Below are positions 13,173 to 15,648 of a DNA stretch of 15,648 nucleotides, in pieces. The notes under the pieces were generated by a model, which saw only the letters and a program-made list of their open reading frames with translations, had not been told where the DNA came from and ran no database searches. Where the stretch lies: contig CALXAW010000021.1 in assembly GCA_944386375.1 (NCBI GenBank), forward strand, positions 1 through 15,648, read 5' to 3'. Every line of letters begins with the position of its first letter. Within the stretch, counting starts at the first letter, position 1. The DNA is from an uncultured Clostridia bacterium. GTDB lineage: Bacteria > Bacillota > Clostridia > TANB77 > CAG-508. A program made the translations under genes and the position numbers.

Positions 13173-15459
13173 ATACTTTTAATCTCCTTTCAACCGCTTC
13201 TTTACCTCCATCTAAATTTTGGCTTACCAAATCTAGTATATTTTTATCTTCTAAACATCCTGAGTCAATTTTTAAAATATTTTTTCTATCCTTTGATATA
13301 TTTATTACATTATCTACATCTAAATTAACGACTAATAGTGGATTATGAGTTACAAAAATAATCTGTTTTCTATCTCTAACACTATTAAAGTATTCTATTA
13401 AATAATTTTCTATTCTTTTCATGCTAATATCATCTTCTGGTTGATCAATTAAAATTACATCATTTGTATTTTCTTTTGAAAGCTGAAGTTTATAATAAGT
13501 TAATGCAATTTCTCCTGGTGTTGTTCCAATTTCATCAGTTCCATTTTCATCCTTTATTCTAGTTTCCTCTTTTGTATATTCTGTAATAAATTTTTGAACA
13601 TTAGAATTTAATTTACTTTCTATCATTTCAAACGTTGTAGCACCATTAACAGCCTTAACGAACTCATCTCGTGTGTTAATATCTTTTATTTTTTCACTAG
13701 ATTGATAATTCTGAACAAATAATTCTTTGTACAACGCTACTTCTAAATTTGCATTATTATATTTTGCTTCCTTAATAAATTTAAAACCATGCTTAGATTT
13801 TATACTAGTACCATTAATTTCTTTTGGAAATATAGGAAATTCAACATTCTCATTTTTTTCATTTAAATAATTTTTTATTTGTAATGCAAAACTTCGAATT
13901 TCTGCAATCAAATCTTGATTTTCATTTTCTTGTGACGTTCTATCCTTTCTTATTTTTTCATTAATATTATTAAATACTGCAGTAATAACATTAATAGCTT
14001 TATTTTCAGAATCTATTTGATTAGTTTCTTTTGATATTTCTTTTCTTAATTCTTGTAATGATGTTAAAATAGTCTTAATCATTTTTTCTTTTTCATTTAT
14101 ATAAAATGTCTGATTTGCTGTATATTCATTGTTTACTTCACTATATATTCTGTTTATTACATTGTATCTTTCTTTAGGAAGATTTTCTATAGTCTCAATA
14201 TCAATATTTAATGAAACATAATAATTTTTAACTTCTTCACATTCTTTTATTAAAATTTTTAAATTATTTATTTTTTGTTCGTTTTCCTTTATTTTTATTT
14301 TTTCTTCTACATAATTTTTTAAATTAGTTACAAATCCAGTCATATTAGTTTTAAACTCATTTATTGTTGGAATTTCATCATAATATTCCGAATTATTTTC
14401 TAATAAATTTCCAGATTTTACTTGCTCAATAATTACACCTTGACTAATTTTTAATAATGAAGGAGAGCCAATTTTAGATATTTTAATTTCATTACTCTCA
14501 TTAATCTTTTTATATTTTTTTTCATTCTCTCCATTTATTTTTCCTAGAATGTACGATTTTCCAGAACCATTTTCTCCAATAATTGCATTTATTCCTGTTG
14601 ATAATTCAATATTATTTTCTCCTAATTTTATTTGATTTATATAATTAGAAGATGTTCCCTCATCTTTTCTTTCAAATCTCGTTTCTGGAGAACTTAAAGC
14701 TAATAACAAGCCTTTAAAAGTTGGTAAACATTTTACTTTTGATAAATATTCCTTTGGTGTTTTTATTGTACTATCTTTATTAGGATATGCACTCCAAACA
14801 TGGCAATCACTTCCCGTAATTGTGGCAAATTTGGTATTTATTTCTTTTAGATTATTTTTTATCATCCCTTGAATTCTTGGTTTTTGATATTCAAGTGCAT
14901 TAATGTATCCAATTCTTATCCATTCGTTAGGATCTTTTACTGCTTCTGACAAGCTATGATGTTTTCCAGTAGAATCTTGAACATCTATACCACTCTTTTG
15001 ATGTGCTATTAATACTACACTTGTTCCTACCTTATATAAAATATTTTCAAATTCTTCTAATTTATAATAATCTGATTCACTTTCTAGTATTCTTACCTCA
15101 TTAATTTTAGATTGAATATTCTCAATTTTTTTATCGTTGCAATCATCAAATATACAAATAATATGACATGATGTCGTGCTTGATTCTTCCAACATTACAT
15201 CAAACTCTACTCCAGGCAATATATTCTTTATATCTTCGTATGGTGGCTTATTTATTACTGATTTTATTTTTTTATATAATTCATAATCAAATCTATTATG
15301 ATCTGTGATTGATATCATATTAACTTTATTATCTTCAACATTTTTTAGCAACACATCTATATTATCTATATTACTATCGGCTACATATCCTTCACGTTCT
15401 TTATATTCACTTGCTTTAGAGTGTATATGCAAATCTATTTTTATATTATTATTTAACAT
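13159..15459 (-). CDS. PHP phosphoesterase fused to SMC/ABC-type ATPase (TrlF-like), probable defence protein
   Basis: A 766-aa two-part protein. Residues 1 to about 260 form a PHP domain with all expected metal ligands: DLHIHS (9-14; H11, H13), ITDHN (51-55; D53, H54), GVEFD with E85, CHII with H99, IAHQ with H153 and GSDCH (216-220; D218, H220). PHP domains are metal-dependent phosphoesterases or nucleases. An ATPase of the SMC/RecF type follows: Walker A GENGSGKS (295-302), a coiled-coil insertion (about 360-540), signature GTTPGE (645-650), Walker B VILIDQPEDD (668-677) and a VTHNP switch (703-707). This layout matches proteins labelled TrlF-family AAA-like ATPase. GGAAGG precedes the ATG, and the restriction endonuclease gene ends 12 bases upstream. 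Asp codons are mostly GAT, unlike recN on the same strand. I infer an ATP-gated nuclease of an anti-phage operon. Confidence 0.88.
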   Translation of the reverse strand: MLNNNIKIDLHIHSKASEYKEREGYVADSNIDNIDVLLKNVEDNKVNMISITDHNRFDYELYKKIKSVINKPPYEDIKNILPGVEFDVMLEESSTTSCHIICIFDDCNDKKIENIQSKINEVRILESESDYYKLEEFENILYKVGTSVVLIAHQKSGIDVQDSTGKHHSLSEAVKDPNEWIRIGYINALEYQKPRIQGMIKNNLKEINTKFATITGSDCHVWSAYPNKDSTIKTPKEYLSKVKCLPTFKGLLLALSSPETRFERKDEGTSSNYINQIKLGENNIELSTGINAIIGENGSGKSYILGKINGENEKKYKKINESNEIKISKIGSPSLLKISQGVIIEQVKSGNLLENNSEYYDEIPTINEFKTNMTGFVTNLKNYVEEKIKIKENEQKINNLKILIKECEEVKNYYVSLNIDIETIENLPKERYNVINRIYSEVNNEYTANQTFYINEKEKMIKTILTSLQELRKEISKETNQIDSENKAINVITAVFNNINEKIRKDRTSQENENQDLIAEIRSFALQIKNYLNEKNENVEFPIFPKEINGTSIKSKHGFKFIKEAKYNNANLEVALYKELFVQNYQSSEKIKDINTRDEFVKAVNGATTFEMIESKLNSNVQKFITEYTKEETRIKDENGTDEIGTTPGEIALTYYKLQLSKENTNDVILIDQPEDDISMKRIENYLIEYFNSVRDRKQIIFVTHNPLLVVNLDVDNVINISKDRKNILKIDSGCLEDKNILDLVSQNLDGGKEAVERRLKVYGAN

Positions 15460-15471
15460 CTTTTTCCTTCC

Positions 15472-15648
15472 TTATTTAAATATTTCTTTCATTATTCCAT
15501 TCTTCATATCATTAATATTATAAACATTCTCCATTCTATCAAATGTTTCTCTTAAGTTATTTCTAGCTGAGATCCATCCCATTCCATCTGTAAACCATAC
15601 AAATTCAAATCCTACAACTTTATCTGCCTCTTCTGCTATCATTTTATA
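15472..15648 (-). CDS. Type II restriction endonuclease, C-terminus (DpnII-like; partial)
   Basis: The last 58 residues of a protein entering from the right edge, ending at TAA 15474-15472. The fragment includes FEFVWFTDGMGWISARNNL, then ETFD, and finishes with NVYNINDMKNGIMKEIF. A W-x-TDG-x-GW motif followed by a short Leu-Glu helix and an 'YNI' segment is typical of the C-terminal part of DpnII/MboI-type (GATC) and related type II endonucleases. The exact family is not certain from the tail alone. The methyltransferase is expected further right, outside the window. Only 12 bases separate its stop from the PHP-ATPase start, so they are almost certainly one operon. Confidence 0.65.
   Translation of the reverse strand, partial: YKMIAEEADKVVGFEFVWFTDGMGWISARNNLRETFDRMENVYNINDMKNGIMKEIFK

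Noticed and set aside
13159..15459. Calling the 766-aa protein RecF, SbcC or a DNA polymerase PHP subunit
   Set aside because: The ATPase half has SMC/RecF-like motifs, but the complete N-terminal PHP domain is absent from RecF and SbcC, and there are no polymerase motifs.

Overview
The window looks like chromosome from a low-GC Firmicute, most likely an uncultured or gut-type member of Clostridia. The DNA is very AT-rich, ribosome-binding sites are strong AAGGAGG types, TGA is used as a stop, and the genes recognised (the start of spoVG, ylmH, recN, dps, a sortase-anchored protein, TetR-FadD) are typical of that group. Genus and species cannot be read from the sequence. Almost every gene lies on the minus strand; the one plus-strand gene is a cell-wall-anchored VWA protein.

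Layout from left to right (most genes read right to left). 1-17 is the first codons of spoVG. 206-753 is a two-gene module: a 91-aa hypothetical protein followed by a DUF4160 gene that appears frameshifted near its start. 862-1038 holds a tRNA-Tyr and a CAU-anticodon tRNA (probably Ile2) behind a consensus promoter, with a terminator hairpin at 800-832. 1384-2241 is an unrecognised coiled-coil protein whose promoter has three phased 11-bp repeats upstream. 2494-4814 is a TetR regulator translationally coupled to an acyl-CoA synthetase. 4915-6378 is a ylmH gene with a polyprenol/diacylglycerol-kinase-like membrane protein upstream. 6552-7925 is the LPKTG VWA protein. 7985-9616 is recN behind a perfect promoter bracketed by a 14-bp inverted repeat. 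9890-10324 is dps, followed by a chain of hairpins. 10411-11919 is a membrane protein plus an AIM24-family protein.

The right end differs. 11984-12361 is an HNH nuclease gene broken by an in-frame stop. 12375-12911 is non-coding and includes a possible structured small RNA with its own promoter. 12912-15648 is a compact defence-type operon: the C-terminus of a type II restriction endonuclease (DpnII-like), a 766-aa PHP phosphoesterase fused to an SMC/ABC-type ATPase (TrlF-like), and an 86-aa unknown protein overlapping its end. Asp codon choice in the PHP-ATPase gene is opposite to that of recN on the same strand, which supports recent acquisition. This restriction/PHP-ATPase/small-protein operon with its adjoining RNA candidate is the best lead for an undescribed system.

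Two other signals stand out. A hairpin element occurs twice (2449-2487 and 9721-9759) with the same 17-nt core but different, fully complementary outer arms. The recN promoter is bracketed by a symmetric inverted repeat whose arms resemble LexA half-sites.
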